A stretch of DNA of 64,000 nucleotides from the NCBI RefSeq assembly GCF_000612725.1, contig NZ_HG964453.1:546106-610105 (forward strand). Direction: 5' to 3'. Positions 55,962-64,000 of this stretch are shown here, piece by piece. Below the pieces are notes generated by a model. That model had not been told where the DNA came from. It did not search any database and saw only the letters and a list, made by a program, of their open reading frames with translations. Position 1 is the stretch's first letter; every line of letters begins with the position of its first letter. Made by a program: the position numbers and the translations under genes. This DNA is from Mycolicibacterium austroafricanum (lineage in GTDB: Bacteria; Actinomycetota; Actinomycetes; Mycobacteriales; Mycobacteriaceae).

Positions 55962-58879
55962 TGTCGGCAGGCCGGTTGCCCGACGGGCGGGTCGCGGTCC
56001 CGCTCAGCGCACACCACGAGGCGCTGGTGTCCGCCACCGCGCGGGACATCCTGGGCCACCTGCAGCGAAACCCGAGCGAACCCGGTCAGGTCACGGCCCA
56101 GCTGGTGCGCACCCGACGGCTGCGCCGCCACCGCGCGATCGTGCGCGCAGGCGACCGCGATGAACTCGCGGCGGGTCTGCAAGCGGTCGCCGACGACCGT
56201 GACCATCCGCTGGTCGCGCGGTCCGCGGGACGCGCGGGCGCCCGCACCGCGTTCGTGTTCCCGGGACAGGGCAGCCAGTGGCCCGGGATGGGCGGCGAAG
56301 CCTATCGCCTGCTGCCGGTGTACCGCGCCGAGGCCGACCGGCTCACCGAGGCCTTCCTGGCGGCGGGGCTGACGTCACCGCTGCCGTTCCTGACTGCCGA
56401 CACCGACGGAGAACCGGTGTCGCAGTACGACCTTCAGGCGGCTCAGTTCGTGCACTCCGTCGCGCTGGCCGCCGTGTGGCGCTCGTGCGGCATCGTGCCC
56501 GACCTGACGGTCGGGCACAGCCTCGGGGAGGTGGCCGCGGCCTACGTCGCCGAAACCGTCACCCTCGTCGCCGCAGTCACGGTGCTGGCCGCGCGGGCCG
56601 CCGCGATCGAGGCGATCCCCGGCGACAACGGGGTTGCGGTGCTGGGTGTGGACGCCACCGAAGCGGCCGAGCTGATCGCCGCCACCGGCGGCTGGCTGGA
56701 GCTGTCCGCGGTGAACGCGCAGAATTCGGTCGCGGTGTCGGGGGAGCGGTCCGCGGTGGCCGCGATCGCCGCGGCCGCCCGTGCCCGTGGCCGATTCGCC
56801 AAGGAGTTGGCGATGAGTTTTCCGGCGCACACCACCGCAATGGAGACCCAGCGCGAGCAGTTGGTGCGCCGGCTGCCCACGTCGGTGTTCGCCGACTCGC
56901 CGGTGCAGTTCGTCGGGTCGGCGACCGGACAGCTTGTGAGAGCGGGCACCGAGTTCGGCGCGTACTGGTATGCCAACCTGCGCAACACGATCCGATTCGA
57001 CCAGGCTGTCCAGACGGCGATCGGGCTCGGCGCCGGCGTGTACGTCGAACTGTCTGCGCATCCGTCGCTGCTGTTCGCCGTCGAAGACGGCATCGAACGA
57101 GTCGGCGCTGCGGCGGCGGTGCTCGTCGGCTCGGGGCACCGCGACGAGTCCGTGCCGGACCGGTTGTCCGCCAACATCGTCACCGCTGCGGCGGCGGACC
57201 CCGCGTACCGGTGGGGGGACCTGCTGACCGGCGAGCCGGAGCCGTTGTTCGGCTTCCCCGGCGCGCCGATGCGTGCGGAGCATCTGTGGGCCGAACCCGA
57301 GCCGCTTCCTGTGGCGCCGGGGCTGACCGTGACCACCGAGACCTGGCGGCAGCGCAGGCCGCGCCGGGTGTCGGCGAAGGTGTCCCGGCGGGTCGCGGTG
57401 ATCGAAAGCTGTTCCGGTACAGCAATTTCCAGATCTCTGCGGCAGGCGATCGACCGGCGCGCCGACCTGTCCGTGGCCGGCGCCGCCGATGCCGACCTCG
57501 CGATCGTGGTCGCCCCGACCTTCGCCGGGGCCGACGCCGCCGGCTGCGTCAACGAGTTGTCCGGCGCCATCGACACCGGCCTGCTTGGCTACGCCGACAC
57601 CTTCGGACCCCGGTGCCGGGACGTGTGGTTGGTCACCGTCGGCGCCGAGAACGTCACCGCCGAGGACCCGGCCCCCGATCTGGGCCAGGCCGGCGTGGCC
57701 GCACTGCACCGTTGCATCGGGTTCGAGCACCACGACCAGAGCTTCCACCATCTGGACCTGCCGGCCGGGGCCACGGATGCACTCGGCGCCGTCGACGTGA
57801 TGGTCGACGGCGCAGGCGAACTCGCCCTGCGCCGCGATGGGCAGGTGTATGAACGCACCCTCGGTGACGACACGTCCACGGCGCCTCCGTGGGACCTGAG
57901 TTCCGGAACCCTCGACAACGTGGTGATCACCGGCGGCTCGGGGGCCATCGGGCTCAGTTTTGCCCGCTTCCTGGCGGCCCGCGGCGCCCGGCGGATCGTG
58001 CTGCTGAGCCGCCGCGGTGCCGGCCCGGCCCCACTGGACAATCTCGGTGCCGAGATCATCGCACCCGCCTGCGATCTGCGGGATCCTCGCCAACTCGCTG
58101 CCACGGTCGCCGAATTCGCAGGCGGACCGGCGTCGCTGATCATCCACGCCGCGGGCACAGCGACGTTCGCCAACCGTGCCGACATCACGGGCGCCGCCCT
58201 GGCGGACATGGCCGGAGCCAAGATCATCGGCCTGGAGGCGCTGACCCGCACCTGGCCGATCCGCGACGACGCCCGAATCCTGTTGTGCTCGTCGGTTACC
58301 GGCGTGTGGGGCGGCAAGGGCGTCGGCGGGTACGCGGCCGCCAACCGGATGCTCGACGTGATGGCCGCCAGGCTGCGTGCCGACGGACGAAACTGCACGG
58401 CCGTGCGCTTCGGACTCTGGGAGGGCAGCGGCATCGTCGACGCTGCGGAGATCGCGCGGGTGGAACGCACGGGTCTGCGGCAGATGAAGCCAGAGCTCGC
58501 GGTCGAGGCGAGCCTGTGCGACTTCCCGCGGGATCCGCTGGTGCTCGCGGCGGATCGCGATCGGATGAGGATGTTCTTCGGCGAGAAGCCCGTTGAGAAG
58601 CCGGGGGAGGCCGACACCGGTGCCGGCCCCGCATCGATGGCGCCGCCGGACGCGGTGCGGACCCAACTCGCTGCCGTTCTCGACGTGGACGCGGCCGCCC
58701 TGGACCTGGACTCGCCGCTGTTCGACCTCGGGGTCGACTCGCTGCTGGCGCTGGATCTCCGCAAACGTCTGAAACGGCTGACCGGGCACACGGTGCCGCT
58801 GGCGACACTGCTCGGGGGCATCACCGGGACGGACCTGATCGCCGGCCTATCAGAGAAAGTGAACACTTCGAGTGACTGA
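55961..58879 (+). CDS. mbtD: MbtD, PKS subunit with AT-KR-ACP
   Basis: A 972-residue PKS subunit lacking its own KS. The KS-AT linker-like start is followed by an AT ('FVFPGQGSQWPGMGGE', serine near 184 in GHSLGEVAA), a KR ('NVVITGGSGAIGLSFARFLAARGARRIVLLSRRG', near 655) and an ACP (serine near 926, 'FDLGVDSLLAL'). The AT motif usually reading HAFH appears as 'SFPAHTTAM', so extender choice is uncertain from sequence; malonyl is expected from mycobactin structure. It works with MbtC as one split module. ATG 55961 shares a base with the mbtC stop; a GTG at 55958 is equally possible. The stop overlaps mbtE by 8 bp. Confidence 0.93.
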   Translation: MSAGRLPDGRVAVPLSAHHEALVSATARDILGHLQRNPSEPGQVTAQLVRTRRLRRHRAIVRAGDRDELAAGLQAVADDRDHPLVARSAGRAGARTAFVFPGQGSQWPGMGGEAYRLLPVYRAEADRLTEAFLAAGLTSPLPFLTADTDGEPVSQYDLQAAQFVHSVALAAVWRSCGIVPDLTVGHSLGEVAAAYVAETVTLVAAVTVLAARAAAIEAIPGDNGVAVLGVDATEAAELIAATGGWLELSAVNAQNSVAVSGERSAVAAIAAAARARGRFAKELAMSFPAHTTAMETQREQLVRRLPTSVFADSPVQFVGSATGQLVRAGTEFGAYWYANLRNTIRFDQAVQTAIGLGAGVYVELSAHPSLLFAVEDGIERVGAAAAVLVGSGHRDESVPDRLSANIVTAAAADPAYRWGDLLTGEPEPLFGFPGAPMRAEHLWAEPEPLPVAPGLTVTTETWRQRRPRRVSAKVSRRVAVIESCSGTAISRSLRQAIDRRADLSVAGAADADLAIVVAPTFAGADAAGCVNELSGAIDTGLLGYADTFGPRCRDVWLVTVGAENVTAEDPAPDLGQAGVAALHRCIGFEHHDQSFHHLDLPAGATDALGAVDVMVDGAGELALRRDGQVYERTLGDDTSTAPPWDLSSGTLDNVVITGGSGAIGLSFARFLAARGARRIVLLSRRGAGPAPLDNLGAEIIAPACDLRDPRQLAATVAEFAGGPASLIIHAAGTATFANRADITGAALADMAGAKIIGLEALTRTWPIRDDARILLCSSVTGVWGGKGVGGYAAANRMLDVMAARLRADGRNCTAVRFGLWEGSGIVDAAEIARVERTGLRQMKPELAVEASLCDFPRDPLVLAADRDRMRMFFGEKPVEKPGEADTGAGPASMAPPDAVRTQLAAVLDVDAAALDLDSPLFDLGVDSLLALDLRKRLKRLTGHTVPLATLLGGITGTDLIAGLSEKVNTSSD

Positions 58880-61800
58880 CATCGACACCGGGGCCCTGCT
58901 CGACGAGCGTCGGCTGGAACTGCTGCGACGCCGGATGCAGGAGCGTGGGCTGAGCGCAGGCACCGACACGGCCGAACCCGCCGGCGACACCGACGTGTTG
59001 ACCGAAGGCCAGCTGCGGATGTGGTTCGTGCACAACGCCGATCCCAGCGGCGCGTTGCTCAACGTGTGTCTTTCCTACCGCCTGTCCGGCGAGATCGATG
59101 TCGCGCGGCTGCACAGCGCGGTCGACGCGGTGGCCCGGCGTCACCGGGTGTTGCGCACGACGTACCGCACCGAGAGCACCGCTGCCGGCGACAGCGGAAT
59201 GCCGGTCCCCACCGTGCACACCGGCCTGATGCCCGGCTGGGCCGAGCACGATCTGTCCGAACTCTCCGAGCGGGCCCGCGGGCTGCGGCTGGAGGTGCTC
59301 GCGCAGCGCGAGTTCGGCAGGCCGTTCGACCTGGGCGCCGAGTCGTCGCTGCGGATCACGGTGATCCGCACCGCCCCAGCCGAATACGTGATGCTTCTGG
59401 TCGCCCATCACATCGCCTGGGACGACGCTTCGTGGGAGGTGTTCTTCGACGACCTGACCGGCGCCTACGTCGGTGAGAAACTGCGGCCGGCGCGACGTCC
59501 GGTCGTCGCGGCCGGCGGTTCCGACGAGGACGACGTCGCGTACTGGCGTGCGGTGATGGCCGATCCGCCGGAGCCGCTGGAGCTGCCAGGCCCGACCGGG
59601 TCGGCCGTCCCGACGAGCTGGCGCTCACAGCGCACCACGCTGCGCCTGGACGGCGAGACTGCGCGACGCGTCACGGCCCTGGCCGACGAGGTCGGCGCGA
59701 CACCCTACGCGGTGCTGCTCGCGGTGTTCGGCGTGCTGATCCACCGTTACAGCCACGTCGACGACTTCCTGGTCGCCACCCCGGTGCTGAATCGCAACGG
59801 TGACACCGACGACGTCATCGGGTATTTCGGCAACACCGTCGCGATGCGGTTGCGGCCGCACCCGGCAATGACGTTCCGTGACCTGCTGACCCAGATCCGT
59901 GATACCGCCCTCGGTGCTTTCGCGCACCAGCGGGTCGGGCTCGACCGGATGGTGCGCGAGCTGAACCCGGACCGGCGCCACGGCGCCGAGCGGATGACGC
60001 GGGTCAGCTTCGGGTTCCGCAGCCGCGACCGGTTCGGGTTCACCCCGCCCGGCGTCACGTGCGAGAGAGCCGATCTGCGTTCGCATCTCACGCATCTGCC
60101 ACTGGGGATCATGGTCGAGTTCGACCCCGACGAGGTCGTGGTCGAGCTCGAGCATCTGGTGGAGATCATCGAACCCGGACTGGCCCGGCAACTGCTCGAC
60201 CACTACGCCGTGCTGATCCGCAGTGCCCTCGACGACCCCGACACCACACTGAGCGGGCTGCAGCTGATGGGCGACGACGACCTCGAATGGCTCCGTGCGG
60301 TCTCTGTGGGCCCGACCTTCGACACCCCGCCCGCCACCATCACCGACCTCATCGAGGCGCAGGTCCGGCGCAGCCCCGACGGCACCGCCGTCGTCTACGA
60401 GGGCCGCCATTACACCTACCGCGAGATCAACGAAGCGGCGAATCGCGTCGCGCACTGGCTGATCGGCGAGGACGTCGGCGCCGAGGACCGGGTCGCGGTG
60501 ATGCTCGACAAGTCTCCCGAACTGGTGGTGACCGCGCTGGGTGTGCTCAAGGCAGGGGCGGTCTATGTCCCGATCGACCCGGCCTACCCACAGGATCGTC
60601 TCGAGTTCATTCTCGGCGACTGCGATGCGAAAGTGGTTGTCCGAGAGCCGGTCACCGGCCTGGACGGCTACCGTGCCGACGACCCGGGCGACAACGACAG
60701 GCGGCGTCCGGTGGGTCCATACAACACCGCCTACCTGATCTACACGTCGGGCTCGACCGGTCTGCCCAAGGGTGTCCCGGTGCCGCATCGTCCGGTCGCG
60801 GAGTATTTCGTCTGGTTCAAGGGCGACTATCGGGTCGACGCCGGGGACCGGATGCTGCAGGTCGCCTCGCCCAGCTTCGACATATCGATCGCCGAGGTGT
60901 TCGGCACGCTGGCCTGCGGTGCGCGGCTGGTGATCCACCGCCCCGGTGGCCTCAACGACATCGGCTACCTGACCGCGCTGCTGCGCGACGAGGGCATCAC
61001 CGCGATGCACTTCGTGCCGTCGCTGCTCGGACTGTTCCTGTCGCTTCCCGGTGTGAACCAGTGGCGCACGCTGCAGCGGGTGCCGATCGGCGGCGAGGCG
61101 CTACCCGGCGAGGTGGCCGACAAGTTCCGCGCCACCTTCGATGCGCTGCTGCACAACTTCTACGGCCCGACCGAGACCGTGATCAACGCCACCCGGTTCA
61201 AGGTCGAGGGCAGGCAGGGCACCCGGATTGTGCCGATCGGCAAGCCCAAGATCAACACCGCGATCCACATCCTCGACGATGCGCTGCAACCCGTGCCGGT
61301 CGGCTCCATCGGCGAGATCTACATCGGCGGAACCCATGTCGCACGTGGCTACCACCACCGGCCGGGGCTGACCGCCGAACGCTTCGTCGCCGACCCGTTC
61401 ACCCCCGGCGCACGCATGTACCGTTCCGGTGATCTCGCCCGCCGCAACGCCGACGGCGATATCGAGTTCGTGGGCCGCGCCGACGAACAGGTCAAGATCC
61501 GCGGTTTCCGCATCGAACTCGGCGACGTCGCCGCCGCGATCACCGTCGATCCCAGCGTCGGGCAGGCCGTGGTCGTCGTCAGCGACCTGCCGAACCTCGG
61601 CAAGAGCCTGGTCGCTTACCTGACCCCCGCCGACGGCGCGGGCGTGGACGTGGACAGGATCAGGACCAGGGTGGCCGCCGCGCTGCCCGAGTACATGACA
61701 CCGGCCGCCTACGTGGTCGTCGACGAGATCCCGATCACCGCGCACGGCAAGATCGACCGCGCCGCGCTGCCAGAGCCGGAGATCGCGCCCACCACCGAGT

Positions 61801-64000
61801 TCCGCGAGCCCGCGGCGGGCACCGAAGCCCATCTTGCGCAGTTGTTCGCCGAACTGCTCGGCCACGAGAAGGTCGGTGCCGACGACTCGTTCTTCGATCT
61901 CGGCGGGCATTCGCTGCTGGCCACCAAACTCGTGGCCGAGCTGCGGGCCGGGTTCGGTGTAGACGTCGAGGTGCGCGACATCTTCGAGAACGCGACCATC
62001 GCCCGACTGGCTGCCCACCTCGACACCATGGGGCGCGCCACGATCGGCACCCGCAGGCCCCGGCTGGTCGCCGCACCCCTCGACGGCCCCGCGCCGCTGT
62101 CGTCGTCGCAGCTGCGTTCGTGGTTCGGCTACCGCATCGAGGGCCGCAGCCCGGTCAACAACATCCCGTTCGCCGCCCGGCTGACCGGCCCCTGCGATGT
62201 GGACGCGTTCGTCGCGGCCATCCGCGACGTCGTCGAACGGCATGCCATCCTGCGCACCACCTATCGCGAGATCGACGGTGTGCCTTATCAGATCGTGAAC
62301 CCGATCTCCGACGTGCCGGTTCGACGCGCCCGCGGCGAGGGCGAGCAGTGGCTGCAGGCCGAACTCGACCGCGAACGCAAGCACACCTTCGATCTCGAGG
62401 AGGACTGGCCGATCCGGGCCGCGGTGTTCACCGTCGGAGCCGTCAGTCCGGCTTCAGACGGCGGAGCCGTCAGTCCGGCTTCAGACGGCGGAGCCGTCGA
62501 TCCGGCTTCAGACCATGTCCTGTCGGTGGTGATCCATCACATCGCGGGCGACCACTGGTCCGGCGGCGTGCTGTTCACCGACCTGGTGGCGGCCTACCGC
62601 GCCCGCAAGGCCGGTGAGCGGCCGACCTGGGCGCCGCTGCCGGTGCAGTACACCGATTACGGCGCCTGGCAGGCGGAGCTGCTCAGCGACGACACCGGAA
62701 TCGCCGGGCCGCAGCGCGAGTACTGGATCCGTCAGCTCGCCGACGCGCCCGTGGAATCCGGCCTGCCGCTGGAGTTCTCCCGTCCGCGGCTGCCCAGCGG
62801 CAAGGGTGATGCGGTCGAGTTCACCATCGACGGTCAGGTCAGGCGTCAGATCACCGAGCTGTGCCGGGAGCTCGGCATCACCGAGTTCATGCTGCTGCAG
62901 GCCGCGGTGGCGGTGACGCTGGCCAAGGTCGGGGGTGGCCTGGACATCCCGCTGGGCACACCGGTGGCGGGCCGCTCCGAAGCCGAGCTGGAACAGCTCG
63001 TCGGCTTCTTCGTGAACTTCGTGGTGCTGCGCAACGACCTACGGGGTAACCCGACCCTGCGCGAGGTTCTGACCCGGGCCCGCGAGATGGCGCTGTCGGC
63101 GTACTCCAATCAGGACGTGCCGTTCGAACAGGTCGTCGAGGCGGTGAATCCGCCACGCACCCTGGCCCGAAACCCGCTGTTCCAGGTGGTGGTGCACGTC
63201 CGCGAGCAACTTCCGCAGCGCCAGATGATCGACACCGATACCGAGTTCACCGCGCTGGAACCGACATTCGACATCGCCCAGGCGGACCTGTCGCTGAACT
63301 TCCTGGCCGACGGGACCGGTTACCGCGGATACCTGATCTACCGGCCGGAGCTGTACGCCCGGCGCACCATCGAGCGGCTCGGCCGGTGGCTGACCCGGGT
63401 GGTCGCGGCGTTCGTCGACACCCCCGACCGTGCGCTCGGCGACGTCGACATCGCCTCTGCCGAGGAGAGACAACGCGTTTCACAGGAGTGGAGCACCGGA
63501 GCCCGGGTCCAGGTGCTCGACGCCGACCTGGCGCCCGCCCCGGTCGGGGTGTTCGGCGACCTGTACCTGAGCGGCGGTCCGTTCGCGCAGCGCCACCGAA
63601 CCGGGGACCGCGCCAGGTGGGACGACGACGGCCGGCTGGAGATCGCCGCCCGCGCCCCCGGCGCGACCGTCGTCGAGGTGGCGCCGCCGGCCGTCCAGTT
63701 CGAGGAACCGCGGACCGACTCCGAACGTGCGCTGGCCGCACTGCTTTCCGAGCTGCTGGCCACCGAGGAGGTCGGTCGTCACGACGACTTCTTCGGACTC
63801 GGCGGCGACAGCGTGCTGGCCGTGCAGTTGGCCGCGCGCGCACGCGATGCCGGGTTGGACCTGACCGCACGGATGGTGTTCGAGCACCCGAGGCTGGCCG
63901 AGTTGGCCGCCGCCCTGGACAGCGGCACCGGCGCGGCCGCTGAGCAGCCGGACACCCACCATGCGCCGATGTCGGTGTCGGGGCTTTCCGAGGACGAACT
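58872..64000 (+). CDS. mbtE: MbtE, lysine-type NRPS (partial; runs off the window)
   Basis: An open frame from GTG 58872 to the window end, at least 1,709 residues. Order: condensation (HHIAWDD region near 178), adenylation ('YLIYTSGSTGLPKG' near 621, 'YGPTETVINAT', 'GKIDRAALP'), PCP (serine near 1013, 'DLGGHSLLATK'), second condensation ('HHIAGDHWSGG' near 1222), and a short adenylation-tail remnant ('GDLYLSGG...HRTGDRARWDDDGRLE', about 1540-1590). A second PCP (near 1645, 'GLGGDSVLAVQ') follows. In mycobactin assembly MbtE activates the (hydroxy)lysine. A 27-bp tandem repeat lies in the second condensation domain. The true end, and mbtF-mbtH, are outside the window. Confidence 0.93.
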   Translation, partial: MTDIDTGALLDERRLELLRRRMQERGLSAGTDTAEPAGDTDVLTEGQLRMWFVHNADPSGALLNVCLSYRLSGEIDVARLHSAVDAVARRHRVLRTTYRTESTAAGDSGMPVPTVHTGLMPGWAEHDLSELSERARGLRLEVLAQREFGRPFDLGAESSLRITVIRTAPAEYVMLLVAHHIAWDDASWEVFFDDLTGAYVGEKLRPARRPVVAAGGSDEDDVAYWRAVMADPPEPLELPGPTGSAVPTSWRSQRTTLRLDGETARRVTALADEVGATPYAVLLAVFGVLIHRYSHVDDFLVATPVLNRNGDTDDVIGYFGNTVAMRLRPHPAMTFRDLLTQIRDTALGAFAHQRVGLDRMVRELNPDRRHGAERMTRVSFGFRSRDRFGFTPPGVTCERADLRSHLTHLPLGIMVEFDPDEVVVELEHLVEIIEPGLARQLLDHYAVLIRSALDDPDTTLSGLQLMGDDDLEWLRAVSVGPTFDTPPATITDLIEAQVRRSPDGTAVVYEGRHYTYREINEAANRVAHWLIGEDVGAEDRVAVMLDKSPELVVTALGVLKAGAVYVPIDPAYPQDRLEFILGDCDAKVVVREPVTGLDGYRADDPGDNDRRRPVGPYNTAYLIYTSGSTGLPKGVPVPHRPVAEYFVWFKGDYRVDAGDRMLQVASPSFDISIAEVFGTLACGARLVIHRPGGLNDIGYLTALLRDEGITAMHFVPSLLGLFLSLPGVNQWRTLQRVPIGGEALPGEVADKFRATFDALLHNFYGPTETVINATRFKVEGRQGTRIVPIGKPKINTAIHILDDALQPVPVGSIGEIYIGGTHVARGYHHRPGLTAERFVADPFTPGARMYRSGDLARRNADGDIEFVGRADEQVKIRGFRIELGDVAAAITVDPSVGQAVVVVSDLPNLGKSLVAYLTPADGAGVDVDRIRTRVAAALPEYMTPAAYVVVDEIPITAHGKIDRAALPEPEIAPTTEFREPAAGTEAHLAQLFAELLGHEKVGADDSFFDLGGHSLLATKLVAELRAGFGVDVEVRDIFENATIARLAAHLDTMGRATIGTRRPRLVAAPLDGPAPLSSSQLRSWFGYRIEGRSPVNNIPFAARLTGPCDVDAFVAAIRDVVERHAILRTTYREIDGVPYQIVNPISDVPVRRARGEGEQWLQAELDRERKHTFDLEEDWPIRAAVFTVGAVSPASDGGAVSPASDGGAVDPASDHVLSVVIHHIAGDHWSGGVLFTDLVAAYRARKAGERPTWAPLPVQYTDYGAWQAELLSDDTGIAGPQREYWIRQLADAPVESGLPLEFSRPRLPSGKGDAVEFTIDGQVRRQITELCRELGITEFMLLQAAVAVTLAKVGGGLDIPLGTPVAGRSEAELEQLVGFFVNFVVLRNDLRGNPTLREVLTRAREMALSAYSNQDVPFEQVVEAVNPPRTLARNPLFQVVVHVREQLPQRQMIDTDTEFTALEPTFDIAQADLSLNFLADGTGYRGYLIYRPELYARRTIERLGRWLTRVVAAFVDTPDRALGDVDIASAEERQRVSQEWSTGARVQVLDADLAPAPVGVFGDLYLSGGPFAQRHRTGDRARWDDDGRLEIAARAPGATVVEVAPPAVQFEEPRTDSERALAALLSELLATEEVGRHDDFFGLGGDSVLAVQLAARARDAGLDLTARMVFEHPRLAELAAALDSGTGAAAEQPDTHHAPMSVSGLSEDE
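62436..62513 (+). repeat. In-frame 27-bp tandem repeat inside mbtE
   Basis: A 27-bp unit encoding GAVSPASDG occurs at 62436-62462 and 62463-62489, with a third copy at 62490-62513 that is truncated by 3 bp and carries an AGT-to-GAT change (Ser to Asp). It lengthens a surface loop of the second condensation domain, just before the strand leading to HHIAGDH, without breaking the frame. Confidence 0.85.

Overview
The window comes from a mycobacterium, most probably a rapidly growing, non-tuberculous Mycolicibacterium-type species. The evidence is high GC, GTG starts with ATGA overlaps, PGRS-type glycine-rich proteins, PknH-sensor-like lipoproteins, and gene order. Read in reverse, the order follows the M. 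tuberculosis segment from about Rv2406c (CBS protein) through lepA, lppR, treH, the subI-cysT-cysW-cysA1 operon, che1-cysH-nirA and hemW to mbtA-mbtE. All gene-name comparisons are from memory; no search was run.

Layout. 0-7.3 kb: a CBS protein, a GNAT acetyltransferase, an LLM flavin monooxygenase with a MetNIQ-type importer, a divergent SsuD-like LLM monooxygenase behind a structured leader, and a PemK/MazF-like protein. 7.4-14 kb: lepA, three lipoproteins (the first broken by one nonsense codon), trehalase and two tiny membrane proteins. 14-18 kb: the sulfate importer behind a polycysteine leader peptide. 18-27.5 kb: a large LuxR-type regulator, a methyltransferase, an alpha/beta-hydrolase/glycosyltransferase fusion and two PGRS proteins, linked by a 22-bp element present three times. 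27.5-31.5 kb: a Rieske protein, a DUF6529-like membrane protein, a proline-rich secreted protein and two DUF21/CBS membrane proteins. 31.6-35 kb: sirohydrochlorin chelatase, APS reductase and sulfite reductase behind a second polycysteine leader. 35-39.2 kb: a third PGRS protein, hemW, an F420-type oxidoreductase and an NTF2-like protein. 39.3-64 kb: the siderophore locus, interrupted by a small defence/toxin island at 44.4-48.7 kb. mbtE runs off the window end.

Sulfur logic: sulfate uptake (SubI/CysT/CysW/CysA), assimilation (CysH, NirA, and the chelatase that makes siroheme for NirA), and probably methionine or sulfonate salvage (MetNIQ and LLM enzymes) lie within 35 kb. Both the sulfate importer and the nirA operon start with a short peptide ending in clustered cysteine codons. 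Each is followed by a hairpin that buries the Shine-Dalgarno sequence of the first real gene, so both look cysteine-controlled.

Iron logic: the divergent mbtA/mbtB promoter carries two adjacent IdeR-type boxes. A third IdeR-type box sits just before a 1,700-residue iterative type I PKS with the domain order and signature sequences of 6-methylsalicylic acid synthase. It occupies the place where M. tuberculosis has mbtI (salicylate synthase), and no mbtI is present in the window. The simplest reading is that this strain caps its mycobactin with 6-methylsalicylate made by this PKS. That is the most interesting observation here.
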